Source: Litomosoides sigmodontis (taxonomy: Eukaryota; Nematoda; Chromadorea; Rhabditida; Onchocercidae). Taken from it: 64,000 bases of DNA. Numbering within the stretch: position 1 is the first letter of the stretch; the number at the start of each line of letters is the position of its first letter. The stretch is from positions 9,454,317-9,518,316 of the forward strand of contig OY718804.1 in the NCBI GenBank assembly GCA_963070105.1, read 5' to 3'. Made by a program: the position numbers and the translations under genes. Under the pieces are notes generated by a model that saw only the letters and a list, made by a program, of their open reading frames with translations, did no database searches and was not told the origin of the DNA. Shown piece after piece: positions 37,512 through 51,141 of the stretch.

Positions 37512-40194
37512 ATGGATATGGCATTGTTAATGACAGTTGCAATTTGTTTACTGCCAAGCGTGTACGGAATGCTGGAGCAGGCTGACGATGACTTTACGGA
37601 AACTGATCCGGCCTGTGACTCAATGATACCGAATTACAATCGAAATATTATTTCACCGCTCGAGCAAACAACTTTTAAAATACGCATTTTTGATAATAAC
37701 AATCGTGAAACATTTGAGTATGACGCGGAAAATAAACAAATTTTGCGAGGTTTCCCTAATTATTTTTCCTTTCAGCTTCACATAGATGACAGTTTTTTCT
37801 TTCTTTTGCAGAAAAATGATGAAATGTTTGCTTAATGCTTGAAGAGGAGGGACACTCATTGATGTTAATTATCCTATTTTCTTTGTTTCAGCTCACTAAT
37901 CGTTCAAATTATTTAATTAATGTCGCATTTTGTTTGAAACTTTTGTAAGCAAACATTTAATTGTTTAGAATTTGCATCGAATAATTTAAATAATTCACAT
38001 TGGCATCATATGTGAAAAATTTTTTTCAACTTCATTTTTTGCTTGCTTATTTCCTGAAAATTATTTTGCAGTACGAGTGGAAGGTGATCCGTTTGAGCGA
38101 GCACAAATACAGGCTCGTTCAATCATCAATCCGACAGTTCAGGTGGGACGATTCGTTTCACCGATACCAAATTACTTCAAACTTGTCAATTGTAGCGGTA
38201 ATCACGGTCGGTCCGAGAACTTGAACTGTCTGCAGTTCAATCTTTTAATTTCATTTTCACTTTCATTCCATAATTTATGGTAAAATTTGGAAAGGGAATT
38301 TTTTGCTTTCCTTTTTGGAATATAAATTAAACAAGAATTCTTCGCTTAATATTTGCTCCACTTCAACGAATGTGAATTGATCATGCAATTTGGGACGTGC
38401 AAGTTTAAAATAAATTTAAAATTAATTAGAATAACATTGTATGTATGTTACAGGGAGTGTTGTAATCAACGATGGTATCGTTTCCAGACGACATTCCAGC
38501 CTTAGATGGCAGCCACCGAATGCGCCTTCAGGCGCAATTATCTTCCTGGCAAGTGTCATACGCTCGCAACAGTTATATCACATTCGATCCTCCTTCCTAT
38601 CGCCAGCCTCCAACTCCACTCGATGTTTGTTTCAGAATTTGCATAATTCTTCTCCAAATTATTGCAGTCTTTTCCCTTTGTATTGAAACGGATGGAAAAT
38701 TAATCTTAATTACTTTCTCTTTTAGTTCTTAATTAGTTGCAATTGCAATCCAATCATACGTTTTAGTGATGCGATAACTTCAACTATCATTTTAATAGGA
38801 AAATTTTTATTAAATCAATACTTTGAATTTGCATCACATCTTAGCCTGAAGTGTCATTGTCGAAAAAAATATTACATTTGAGATTAGCTGATAGTTAATT
38901 TTAAATTAAATTTTTTAAAAATTAATTTTTAGTAACAAAACAAGGTTGTGGTACTTTGTATGGGTGCTTCAAAATTGGTAGTAGACAATGCTTGTTCGGT
39001 GAAACGTGTCATTTTTCACTTAAATGGCGTTGCTATAAGAAGTCAATGATTGTTGAAGCGACACATTACGGTCACATTGCTTCATTTGGTTTGACTGAAG
39101 TATGCAAATTTATTTTTGTTAATTTTAAATTTTTACAAAAATTATTCTTCGATATGATTGCAATAAATAGACAAATAAGCAAATTAGTTAATTAATCGAA
39201 TGAACAACTTTGGCATTATTTACTATTATGTGTTTGTTTTGTTGTTAAATTTAGCTTCACGCACTTAGTGTACTGCTGTCACACTGTAATTAAGTAGTAA
39301 TTAAGTATCGTACTGTATTTAATTGCTCGTCAAGTAAAAGTGATGTATGCTTAGAACGAAAAAAGTGCGGTGCTGTGTATTTCGACAAATAATAATCCCT
39401 CGATGAATGATTATTTTATCACCGGCGATTGGGGCTTCCCGAACATTTTCGATCGACCGCGCAGCAAACGACTGAAAACAATTAACGACGGTGTGCGTAC
39501 CTTTTGTCGGTAAAATATTTTCACAATTAATTGCTATTAATTATTTCTATTTCAGTATGAACTGTTCACAACCAAGAGAAATTTCCTTTTTTTTCTTTAG
39601 CAAATTATGCTTAGTTGAAATTAATTTAGTTGTAAAAACTGTTATCATTTAAATTTTCATTTTTTCTTTGATTTTTTGAACTTCTCCTTTCAATTATTAC
39701 TTTTATAGTTTTGAAATGGAACGTCCACGAAGGAATACATCGATATTACTATTTGGAAAGATTAATTCGTGTAGGTTACTATATCAGTGAACTTTTAATA
39801 TATAAATTTATAAAATTCGCAAATATTTCATAAATTTACAGACCAAAATTAGCAATAATAATAATTATTATCACGCTTTGTAAGCATTTTGCATGATAAC
39901 GATTGAAAAAGATAGGAAAATTGAAATATCAAATTGAATTTTCCACTCTTCCACAAAACAACCACTTATTAAATCGTTTATCCAGATGGTCATCCGTATA
40001 AGTTACGTAAGTGGCGGATACCTGGCCTAAATATGTGCAATCCAAAATCAATCTCATCCGGTGCAACCAAACTACCAGCGGCAATTTACATATCATCCCC
40101 CAATGTTCATGCATTTAATCGAAGTGCCAATACTTACATTTCATTTCTTTACATTTCATATTTCATTTCCTGTTATTTCATTATTGCATTATAA
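37512..40194 (+). CDS. Secreted or surface Reeler-DOMON domain protein, seven exons
   Basis: Exons: 37512-37749, 38072-38197, 38454-38624, 38933-39099, 39355-39509, 39709-39770 and 39986-40194; the total is 1128 nt (375 aa) and all phases close. Residues 1-19 are a signal peptide (MDMALLMTVAICLLPSVYG). Exons 1-3 encode a Reeler domain: ACDSMIPNYN, then EGDPFERAQIQARS, VGRFVSPIPNYFKLVNCSGS, and LRWQPPNAPSGAIIFLASVI. Exon 4 opens a DOMON-like domain (QGCGTLYGCFKIGSRQCLFG, ATHYGHIASFGLTE), and exon 5 continues it (SAVLCISTNNNPSMNDYFIT). The arrangement matches the extracellular half of FRRS1/SDR2-like ferric reductases. There is no cytochrome b561 part; the protein ends in a short hydrophobic stretch (SFLYISYFISCYFIIAL), consistent with a tail anchor or GPI signal. 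AATAAA lies about 100 bp downstream. The biochemical role is unknown. Confidence 0.84.
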
Positions 40195-43100
40195 TAATAG
40201 CGTCCGTGTGTATGTTTGCTTTTTATTTGTGCATTTTTGAAATATTTCGAAACGAAAGAGGGAAACAATATAACTTTTGTTAATTGATTTTTCATAATAA
40301 TAAATTTAGCAATAATGCAATAAAGTTTTTCGTTTCTGAATGAATAAGGCAAGCAATACGTCTCACTAATTTCATGACTCATTTATTCGGCTTTCTCTTT
40401 TGCCTTTGAAATATACCGAATTTACCTATTTCAAAGGTATTCTTTCCTAAAAAAAATTCCTTCATCGATGAAAATGCCAATGAAATGTTTTGAGTAAAAA
40501 GTTCATGTAGCATAAAAAATATGCAAATTATGGGGCAACTTCAAACATACGTACATCTCTTATCGGCACAAATGCTCTAAAAGTTAATTTTATTTCATTA
40601 AAATTCGATAAAATAACATTCACATAGACTCTTCCTCTTCCATTCCATCCATTTTACTGCATTTTAAATTAGTCAAAAGTTTCAACTTTGTGTTTGAATT
40701 TCAAAAGAGGAAAATGAGGAAAGTTTTGAAATGAAATCAATCATTTACGTCCAATTCCTCCTCCTTCAGTTTTCTTCTTAAACTGAACTTTTTTTGTGTG
40801 TGACTGTTCCAACGAACGAGCAGGAAGAGAAAGGAAGTGAAGAGTTAAACAAAAATGAAATTGAGGAAATGCTCAGGGGAAATTGATGAAATATTGAAAT
40901 TGAAGTGTGCAAATAAGACTGTCATCCTTTCAGCTGTCACATTCATTGACGCTGATTTTCTTCCACTTTTGCACTTTCTTTCCTATTCCCTCTCTCTCTC
41001 TCCTTTTTTATCCATTTGGAAAAGCTTGCTTAAGCTTGTTGTAGCTAATATTGGAACTAAAGAAGTTGGAAAAAAATTAAAATATTGCATAAATGTCTTT
41101 TCAAAAAACAAAAAAAAAGAAATGTCCACTTATCCGATGGACTCTTTTTTTTCCTTTTAAAAAAAATCACAATTAAAGTATTTGTTTCTTTTTCTTCTCA
41201 CCTTAACTCGTAATCTTTTTATCTGAACTCAGTAGCAATTTCTTCCTTCCTTGTCTATTGAAATACTAAATTTATCTTTATTTTTTTGAATTGAAATTAA
41301 ATTGAAATATTTTCCTTCGAGCTATTCCCAATTTTAACTTTCTTTTTCTTTTCTTCCATTTAGCTCAGTTGCTTGTTGAACAACACATGTGCATGTTGTT
41401 GCATTAGAAGCTATTATTAAAAATTTCAATATAAAAACTTTGAATACAATTAGTTAATAATTTCACTACCGCACACTTTGGCTATTGCACATTTTGAATT
41501 TGAAATTAGTTTTGCTTTATTAAATTTAACACTGCAACTACTTAAAATTCTTATTAAAAAAATTTTAATTTGATTTGTTTTTTTAAGAACAAAACAGGAA
41601 AACTCTTTTGCTTGGTAATATTTGTGGTAAATTGTTTTTCGTTTTTGCATTCAAAGATGTTATTACGTACAATACGTGACGTAATTTCAACAACGAAACT
41701 TTTCTCACACGTAAGCTTGTTAGCTTCTCGCTTTAGACTTGTAGTAATGAATTTGATTGAAGGCCAAAAAGAGAAGTGGAGTACGGTGAGCCAAGAAAAA
41801 AAATGAGTAATTAGCATTTTAAATTTAAATACGAAAAAAGTTTTCGCATTCAAACTTATTTGCTATAAATTGAAAATTGGAAAAAAAAGACACAAAGAAA
41901 TGCCGAAATGAAGTTTGCTGTATCTTTTAGGTACTGTGAAAAGTAGTCATAACTGAAATGTAGAAAAGGCGAGATGAAATTACCGTTTCAATTTAATTGT
42001 GCTGTGAAAAGGTAAGTTAGCAAACGGGTAGCAGTAATAGCATAGTTACCTTTAGCTAGTAGTAGAGATCTTTGATAATTTTATCAATGATTACTTTAAA
42101 TTACTTTCATTACATTAAGCTTGCTGCTTTCACTTCCTTTGCGCAATGAAATTTGAATAAATCAATAAATTGAATTTGAAAACAATTTACTGTCAAAATT
42201 ATTTCAATTTCTTACGCAACGGAACTATCATCAGAGGGATTGAAGGAGGTGTTATATGCATATGTATATGAAATCGAATTTTTATTTCCTTTGTTTTAAA
42301 ACGAAATAATTTTTGAAATAATTCGGTTAATCATATTTGTCACAGAGAAAGAGAAAGAGACAGAGTGAGAGAGAGAGAGAAGGAAGGAATTGATTGAAAG
42401 GAATAGGCATGTAATTGTTCAAATTAAAGTAGTTGGGAAGAGTTGCGTGAGAAGCAACCAGCTAATAAAATTTAAGAATGACACATTGAGTGGGTGGAGG
42501 GAATTTCCTGAACGATCAAAGCGTTTCCGTTTTCATCGATTTTAATTTAATGCTCGAAATTGTTTTCATATTTGCAATTTAAATGAAATTTCGTGAGAAT
42601 TATTGCCTCAATCATTCGTCCTGCAACTTATCCATTCATATGAAAGTTTAAAAAATTAGCTTCTTTAACTGAAGAAAAGAGGACGTTGAAAATTATCAAG
42701 TATAGATAGGTCTAACTCATCAGCTTATACTCCGTAACTCATAAGTGAGCTAAACTTTAAATCAAATGATTGAGCTGGAGAAAGACTTCCGGTAATAGAT
42801 CTAAATTTTTTAGTATTAGCAAAAAAAACTTTATTCTAAGCATTAGCTAATATTTTAAGCTTTTTTTTTGAGAAAATCTCCGCTAGTGTGAAACTATCGA
42901 ATGATTCACTTACTTCTTCATTTCAAATACTTTCTATCGCAGCATAATATTGGATATTTCCAGTGAACTAAGGATAAACAGTTAGTTACATTCTCAACGA
43001 CTAATTTTCAATCTTTGTAATTTTAAATTTCATTCAAAATCAATACTTTTTGTAAGAAATGAAATGAGCGGTGAAAAAAGAACAAATGAAATTGCACGTA

Positions 43101-44184
43101 TCTGTTTGGTTATGCACACTGCGAGGTGACGTGATTTGAATGCATCGTTCAGCTAAATTTCCATCAAAAAATATTTGAATGTTTTGCTCATTGAATTAGC
43201 TGCGAGCAGTAAGTGAGCGATTGCACACTTCCATTTCCGCCTCTTTCATCGATTAATTACGAAACATTTCAAATGAGAAATTTGAGAGGATGAAGTTCGC
43301 CGAGAAACCATTTGTAAAACAATCAAGGCACTCTTGGCTCCTCTCTGAAAATGAGCTTTTTTTTTCAATCTACTAATTAACTTATCATCCAAGCAATTCA
43401 TGCATACTTCGCTACCTTGCTTTTTGAGAGTAACAAATTAGACTTCAAGTTGACAATTTCAAGTTGTTCATATTTAAGCGAATTTTAGACTCACGTAACA
43501 TCTACGTCATCCATTCCTTTAATTGCAATAACTCTACGTTTTTTTCCAACTTGAAACTTAAATCTTTTTTAGCACGTTGGCATAAATAATACAAATGCGT
43601 GATTTACAAGTTGGCAATAATAATAATAATTCGATTTTTGTTGTTTCTTTAAAAAAAAAAAGGCACAAAAATATTTTGAAAATTTCTTGCTATTTTTATA
43701 TTGCAGAAATAGCAAGAAAAAAATCACGTTGTTTTGAAAGGGAGGAAAAAGGGAAAAGTGAAAGTGCGAAATTGATGTGTTCCATTCTTTCAAACATCAA
43801 ATTTTTCTAACTTTAACTAATCAATCGTTCCCCCACGCGAAAATATCATCTCACTTCCTCCCTCCTTTCTCTTCCTCCTTTTCCACCCCTCAAACACCAT
43901 AGTTTTACTATTCATTAATTATCATTATCAGTGTTAGTGTTGTTATTATTATTACTGTTAATCATTTCACTACTATTGTTATTATTAAAATGGTTTCTTT
44001 GATTATTGCCGCCCTGCGTTGTAAGAATTTCAGCGAAACGTTTCTTTCTTGCCGTTCCCCTTTATTGTTTAGGAAACAAAAAAATTGAGAACAATTGCTC
44101 TTGTCGGTGAGAGACAGACAGACAGACTTTTGCAATGTGCGCCAGTCATTTATTTCACTTATCCTTCTCCCATCACTGTCGTCA
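40195..44184. other. Intergenic, no supported gene
   Basis: The 3' flank of the Reeler-DOMON gene and AT-rich spacer with a short AG tract near 42345-42382. A 101-codon frame at 40855-41160 is compositionally ordinary for this DNA and is not supported. Confidence 0.6.
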
Positions 44185-44285
44185 ATGTCCCCTCGCAAAA
44201 GACCGTCGCTATTAAATGACCTGAACAACGAACTCATTGCCTCCTCTCCTCCTATCGGACAAAGCCGCCCCTGTCTCGTTCAGAA
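44185..44285 (+). CDS. Candidate first coding exon (MSPRKRPSLLNDLNNEL...)
   Basis: A 101-nt open stretch starts at ATG and encodes MSPRKRPSLLNDLNNELIAS followed by a Ser/Pro-rich run ending LVQ. It ends at a near-consensus donor (AA followed by GTGAGT) in phase 2. Base composition is clearly more GC-rich than the surroundings. The frame is also open further upstream to an ATG at 44095. No partner exon is visible for more than 12 kb. It could be the 5' exon of the serine-rich gene at 56.5-58.9 kb, which starts in phase 0 at its own ATG, so a missing intermediate exon would be required. Confidence 0.35.
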
Positions 44286-46662
44286 GTGAGTGAGACTAAA
44301 GATAATGCATGTTACTTACAGTTAGAGTATGCAAGAGAGACAAAAGCGCTTTTTAACTAGTTCCCATCGAAGGTTGTAATTTCATCAAACTTTCTTTCTG
44401 CTTAATTTTCAATCTTTTAAATAATTTAAAACTTTTTATTTTTAATGTTTTTTTTTGTAATCCATTTCATTACTCTCCTCCTTTTTCTCTTTCTCTCTTC
44501 ACTTTCTCACATTACACTTAGTTTAGTTCTTTTTTTGTTTTAATTTTCAACTTCTTTTTCTTTTAACAAAATTAAATGAAATGTGCAAATCTCTTGATAT
44601 TTTGAAGATTAAGGAAAATTTAAATCGTTCATATCTTATTTTTATTAATTCGAAGAAACGATGCCTTACAGCAATAAATAATTCTATGCGTTATCTTCAA
44701 TGATCTCACTAATCAAATTAGCATTTAATTATATCGCTTCAAATAATTTTAATAAAATAAAAGGTCTGTTCTTTCATTATTTAAATTTATAAGTAATAAT
44801 TAAGAATCAATAAGTTATAATTCTTCCTCTCTCTCAACTAAAAACTGCAATTTATGTTAGCGATAAACTTTGTGAAGATTGATCGGAAGATATGAATGAG
44901 GAAGGGAGGGAGAGGGAGAGGGAGAGGGAGAGAAAGGGGGAGAGTGATTTTGGAAGAGTGTGTTGTAAGCGTGTTGTAGCTAAATCATTATCATAGCTAC
45001 TATCATATCAACAAAATCATCAATCCTTCCTTGCTCTTTCATCAACCTCAGTCTACTGCAATCGATATTGCTACATCGGAGCTTGCTCATTTGCATTTCC
45101 ATCTTCTCATCGTATGGCAATACTGAAATGAAAAACTTTCCGGTATTACCGTACCGTTGCTAACAAGTATAGGTGCTAGGACAGTTAAGTAAGTAGACTG
45201 CGATCTAAAGAACGATATCGCTTTCAGAAGAAATTCTATTCAAATATAACAATGAATATGAATAATAGGAAATTAAGGACAGAATAGAAATAGAAATAAA
45301 TTTGTTAATAATTACTAAATAAATATAATTTAAATATGCGTTTTTTTCTCTCTTTCTCTTGTCCTATTTCATTTGTAATTAAATGTATACTTTTTAATAT
45401 TTAAAATGGGAATTTTTTTATGATATCATATTGTAAATAAACAACAACAACGACGAAAATAAGCAGTAATAAGGAGAGAGGGAGAGAGAGAGAGGAAATT
45501 AATCAGTACGGTTATATTTAAATGAATAAATTTCAACGATATTTATGTATTATTCCAACGAGAGAAAAGAAATTGGCATTAGTTTTTAGATTTAATCTTT
45601 AAAAAAAAACGTGAAAAGGTATGAAATCAATCCAATTCATTTCATTTTAATTCATTTCAAATATTTTACCACAGTTATGTAAAATTCCAAATTTACTTCA
45701 TTTCCTTTGAATTCATTAATGCACATTTGCTCATCGATACCACTGCTACCAACAGCAACTACTACTGCTTGCTTCTACTTGCTTCTGCCGACTCTCTCTC
45801 TCTCTCTCTCCCTCTCTCCCTCGCTCTCTCTCTGTGAGCTTCCTTATGTAATAGCTTGGATAAATATATATTGTGTGGCACTGAAAGGAGCTAACGTTGT
45901 TTTCTTTTATGGCCTCAAACTGAATGATTGCCTTGCCATCCGCCTAGGCCATTTACCTCTTTTAATGCTTTAAATGTAATGAAACTCTATGTTTCCTTCT
46001 CACTAAGAGAATTTCACTAATTTATTTTCCGAAAATTTCCATAAAATTTGGACAATGTTAAGAGGTAGCGGAGACGTTGAGGACAATTTAAGAGTTTTAA
46101 GTGATTGGAGAAAAGAAGAGGAGCGATAATCACGCTTGAGTGAACGTGAACGTGAACGTGATAAGTGAGTGAGTGACGTGGACATCATAGTGTGAGGCAG
46201 TGTCAATAATATTTCAAAAATTAACGACTAGAAGAAACGATAACTGAAAAAAGAAAAGAGTTAAAATTTTTAAAATTTTTTTTCAGTGAGCTTCCTCAGT
46301 GATGTGGAAAGTGTTGAAAACTTGATTGAAACAGCGGAATGCAATTGCATCTTTTGCCTTATTATTAATAGGATTAAATTTTCGTCAACTCTTCCATAAA
46401 ATTCTCCATTAATTAATTGACTAATTAATTAAATGAAATGTTGTTGTGTGACAAAAGAGGTCAAATGATTGACAGTGGTAATGTGACCTGGCACTGTTTC
46501 AGCTCTTACTGTGTCAGTTCAATCATTTCCCCACTTACTTTCCTAACTCTTCACAACCAACGCTTTCTCTGTGACTTGTAATTTAGCGAAAATATGATGA
46601 GACTAACCACTGGTTGATTCATCCCCTAACACTGAAATGTTGCTCTTATTAGTTGGAAGAAC

Positions 46663-46715
46663 GAGAGAGAGGGAGAGAGAGAGAGAGAGAGAGAGGAAGA
46701 GAGAGGAAGAGATGG
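46663..46715. repeat. (AG)n microsatellite
   Basis: Imperfect run of AG with GGA interruptions. Similar AG runs occur at about 44900-44945, 45475-45495, 51108-51136 and 54192-54220, and CT runs at about 45790-45835, 50850-50874 and 53062-53102. Confidence 0.92.
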
Positions 46716-47022
46716 GGATGGTTGAGGTTTAGGCTTGAATTATAGGATTAGCTAGGAGTATTAAGCTTCAGCTTCCCTGTTCATATTGACGATTTTTTCT
46801 TTGTTTCCTTTTTTTTTCTAAATTTTCACTTTATATGGATGGTTATGGCCCCTTTCTTTTGACTTCAATCTATCAATTGCGCCTATAAAGGAGGGACAAA
46901 CAATGGAAATGTGCCTGTCACTCTTACATTCACTCATTTTTCTGCTACAATTTCAATCTGTTTACTTCATTTCATTTTGCAGATTTAAATTAATTATCTC
47001 AATTATTTTATACATCGTTGCA

Positions 47023-47029
47023 CACACAC

Positions 47030-47071
<42 letters not shown>
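47023..47071. repeat. (CA)n microsatellite
   Basis: About 24 CA units with one CG interruption. Non-coding. Confidence 0.95.
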
Positions 47072-47073
<2 letters not shown>

Positions 47074-47333
47074 GCAGACACACAGGCAGACATTTTGAAG
47101 CAAAGGAGGAATGAAATCGATACTTCTTTCATACTTCTGTCCTCTCAACAAAAAAAGAAAAAAATTGAAATGAAATTTAATGATGGAAATGAGATAGGTG
47201 TGTTATTGATCTAACTAACTAACTGTTAGTGTTAAAGGGAAGGAATGTTAATAGTTAGTTATATGTTTACATTATCAAGCAACCAACCTACCTACCTATT
47301 CCATACGACGCGATCTCTGCTTCCTCTCTCGAC

Positions 47334-47363
47334 CGATACGATACGATACGATACGATACGATC
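47334..47363. repeat. (CGATA)n pentanucleotide repeat
   Basis: Six tandem CGATA units, the last incomplete. Confidence 0.95.
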
Positions 47364-50300
47364 AATGATATTTGATGAAAGTGAAAAATTCAAATCGTTC
47401 ATTTCTCACAACTTCAATTTCTTTACATTAATTGCATTTCTTTTTTTCTCACTTTTTTTTTAAAAAAAAATTTCCATTAATTTCTTTTTTTTGCATTTAA
47501 TTATTTGTCATGCAATTAGTTTTTATTGTCTATTGAACATTAAATGATTTTATGATACGCTCCATTACTTCGGAGATTTTGAATAACAATTAAGCTACTC
47601 GAATAATATTATGTAAATTTTTCTGCGGCAGTGAATTTAACTTTGTACTAAGGTAGATTGAATCAAAATTAAAATTAATTAATTTTAAATTCAAAAAACT
47701 GAGGAAAATTTCGTCATGTAATAAGCATAATTATTAATTAGCCATACGATCATCCGTTATCATTATCAGCTGTGCATACCGTAATAACTATCAACCATTA
47801 TTACAATAATCACTGCAGTCAACATTACAACTACAACTACTGTCGGAGTTACAATGCTTTTTTCCCTTCCAAACGGCTTAATCTATTTCAAATGGCAAAA
47901 TAATAATTTTACAAATGTAGCAAGCAACGGGCAACGAACAACGAATAACGAGTAATAATCGTTGTAATAAAAGCGCTCATCCAAGTGGATTGCATTCTCT
48001 CATCTCAACAACACTTTTCATTTTTAGACTAAAATTTTCATTTTTCGTATCGATCAGAGATTGCTTACTTAGTGCTAGCGCCAACTTCAGCGCTGAACAT
48101 TCAAGCATCTGATGAATTTTCCTCCATTTCTCATCCATCAACGGAAAGCAAACTTTCCCTTTTGTTTCAACAAATTTCAATTATTTGTGCGAAATAATTC
48201 GAATGTTAGAGAACTGAAGGGAAGTATTATGAAGCGATGCGATAGAAATTGACGAAGAATTTTGGGTTAAATTTTTCACACAAAATTTATATGTTCTTCT
48301 TGAATGTAATTTTTCATTCTTATTGATGAATTCTTTTTGTTGTTGTTGCTAATTTTGATTTCATTATTTCAATTTTTATACCTCTACTGCTTCTCTGCTT
48401 TATTTAACTTTAACTTCCCTTCCTCAATTACCCTTCCATCAATATTGTACTGCATTATTTAATGCTAATTAGTTTCAATTAATTACATGTCTAATTTCAT
48501 TACAAACTCATTCTTCATTTCGCGAAACTACTAGTAAATATCAGATTTATCGTTATTTTCAATTAAAAGTTTATGCGTGTATTTCGTGGGATATCATTTT
48601 ATCAATTTCTCTTCGATAGAAATGATTTATAGATGATAATTTCACTGATAGCCTTATCACTTATCCTATTTATTCTTACTCTAGCAAACTTATCAATACT
48701 TTTTTTACCGTACTTTTTGCCATTTATTGAATTCTGAGACAGAGGAAGTGATACTATCTGCACTGATGCACGTGACAGTTACAGTTCGCTATGCTAAATT
48801 ATCACTATTATCACCGAGTACTGTAAAATGCTGCTTCACATGAAGTCAACAACTGCGACCATCGGATGGGAAAAGCTTAATAGTGTCCACACTGTACTTA
48901 TTGCATATCGCAACTTACAAGTTCATTGTATAGTGTGTGTACAATATCCTCGAGCATGAAACGTACAGTATCCATGAATGGTATAGATACGATATCCTTA
49001 AATAAGGACAAATTAGAATTTTTAAAGTAAATGAGAGTATTTGATTGCGAAAACAAAAACTAATGATATTTGAATTTAAAAAAAGAAGCCAATTTTGAGA
49101 ATGGTAGTTTTAAGGGTTGGAAAAAGTAATAATCAATCATTTGAATGTTTATATCGATATGTTTGACACTGTTTTTCTGATTTGCATGCCGGATTTCCAA
49201 GCAGTCGTGACACCGTTACATTTATCACCTCATAATTTTGAAATTTAAACTTTGTGATGATCGCTATCAAACTTATTCTTAAATATTGTGGGTTGTGGCA
49301 TTAGTGTTTCAAAAAAAAAAACACGGCGCATAAATTTCGTTTCGAAAATAAATAAAAAAAGAAATAATTGCTTCGGATGACTCAACAAAATGGGTACGTT
49401 TGTTGTATTTGAAGTATATATCTATATTTGAACAGCTTATATAAAATTGTTGAAATTAAAAAAAATTTTTTTACTACATATACCAATCGTAAAGCAATAA
49501 GTTTTCCGAAATTGAGGTTTTAAAAGCGCATGCTTTCTCTTTGTCTCTTAAAAGCAAATAATTTAGCTTGGCAGCGTTCGCTAAGATTTGAAGAAATGAA
49601 TGGATGAATCGGTAAGTGCTATTTATTTTTATCTGAAATTAACAAAACTGAAATAATTCATTTTTCATTTCAATTTATCATCGATTTCAAGAAGAGAGTT
49701 TGAGAAAAAAAGACGATATTTGCCGAGGGAAAGGGAGAGGAAGGGAGAGGAGGGATGATGGAAAATGCAAGCAGCTGCTATGATTATTTGCTTGCTTGCT
49801 GGAAAGAAATTGAAATTGGAAGGAATGAGCGATAATAAAATCAAAAAGGATTAGTAACAAAAAAAAAACGATTTCAGAATTTAATGAAAAAACATCAAAT
49901 TTTGTGTGAAACGAAAGAGGAAAAAGGTAAATTTGCAAGTTAAATTATTTTTAAATTCGTTTAACTGAAAAAAAGAAAGGGTAAAAAAAGATTTTGGAAA
50001 TTTTTTTTCCTTTTTTGCTTCTTTCTTATCACAAATTTAAAAAGCGAAAGAACGAAGCGATATCATTTCTCGTAAGTCATCCAGTTTTGATGGTATAAAT
50101 GCGATGTGTTATTTCATTCATTTGTAATTGTTTTAACTGATTAATTAATTAATTAGTTAATCAGGGGATGAAATATTAGCTGGAAACTTTCACAAGCTAT
50201 TTTCAATTGTACTGACAAATTTCAAGAAATTTTAAAATTGGTAAAAGTTTGAGCGAACTAGATTGGTTGATTATTCATTGCAAAATACGAAGTGTGCATT

Positions 50301-51110
50301 TTTTTAAGCTAATTAAAAGTTAATAAGATATGTGAAATTTAGAAGAGCAAGATGGGAACGATAAGTTTTTTAATTTATATCAACATTTAATTAATAAAAT
50401 TCATTAAAATCAAGAAATTCTCACTTTCTAACACCTATTTTCCAATTTTTTGAGCAAAAAAGTGAAGAAAATTAATTTAATTAATTCTGTCATAGCAAAA
50501 TTCCCCTTGAAAATTTTTTTTCAGTGATTTAAAGTGAAATTAATTGGTCTAATTAACTAATTGTGTCGTAGTGAAATTCTATGGAAAATGGACTATTTCA
50601 ATGGGCTGAGTGTTAATTTGTTCGCTAAATGAATGAGCGAATGAGTTCGGTAATTTTTTAATTTTAACAAAATTGAGCTATAACTGCAATGGTTGGAGCT
50701 TATATGACGTGAAGTGAAATGGGAAGGCTTGCTGTGTCTCTTTGTTCCGTCACCGACCGTCGTCAACGATTTTAAATTTTACTTATTTCACGATGCATTT
50801 GTTTTTCCTCTTTCCTCAATTCATCAAATACCAATTTCAATTCGTCCCTTTGCTCTCTCTCTCTCTCTCTCTTTCGCAACTCTCCTCATCCTTCATGCTA
50901 TTTTTCGAAATCATTTTGCACTAACTAACATGGAGCGTTAGAGCGAAGGAAGAACAGGAAGCCGAACTGATATCCCCTGGCATTTCATTTCATTTTTATC
51001 AACCAATAATTTATTCATCGATATCACACATCCCACCAAAAAATAATGTCGCATTTTCAGTACCCTCAAAGAGAGGGCGCGAAGCAGGAGAGGAAGGGGA
51101 GAGACAGACG

Positions 51111-51141
<31 letters not shown>

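Noticed and set aside
47977..48180. 67-codon minus frame (KFVETKGKVCFPLMDEKWRK...)
   Set aside because: Looks mildly coding but there is no acceptor upstream and no neighbouring exon, so I cannot support it.
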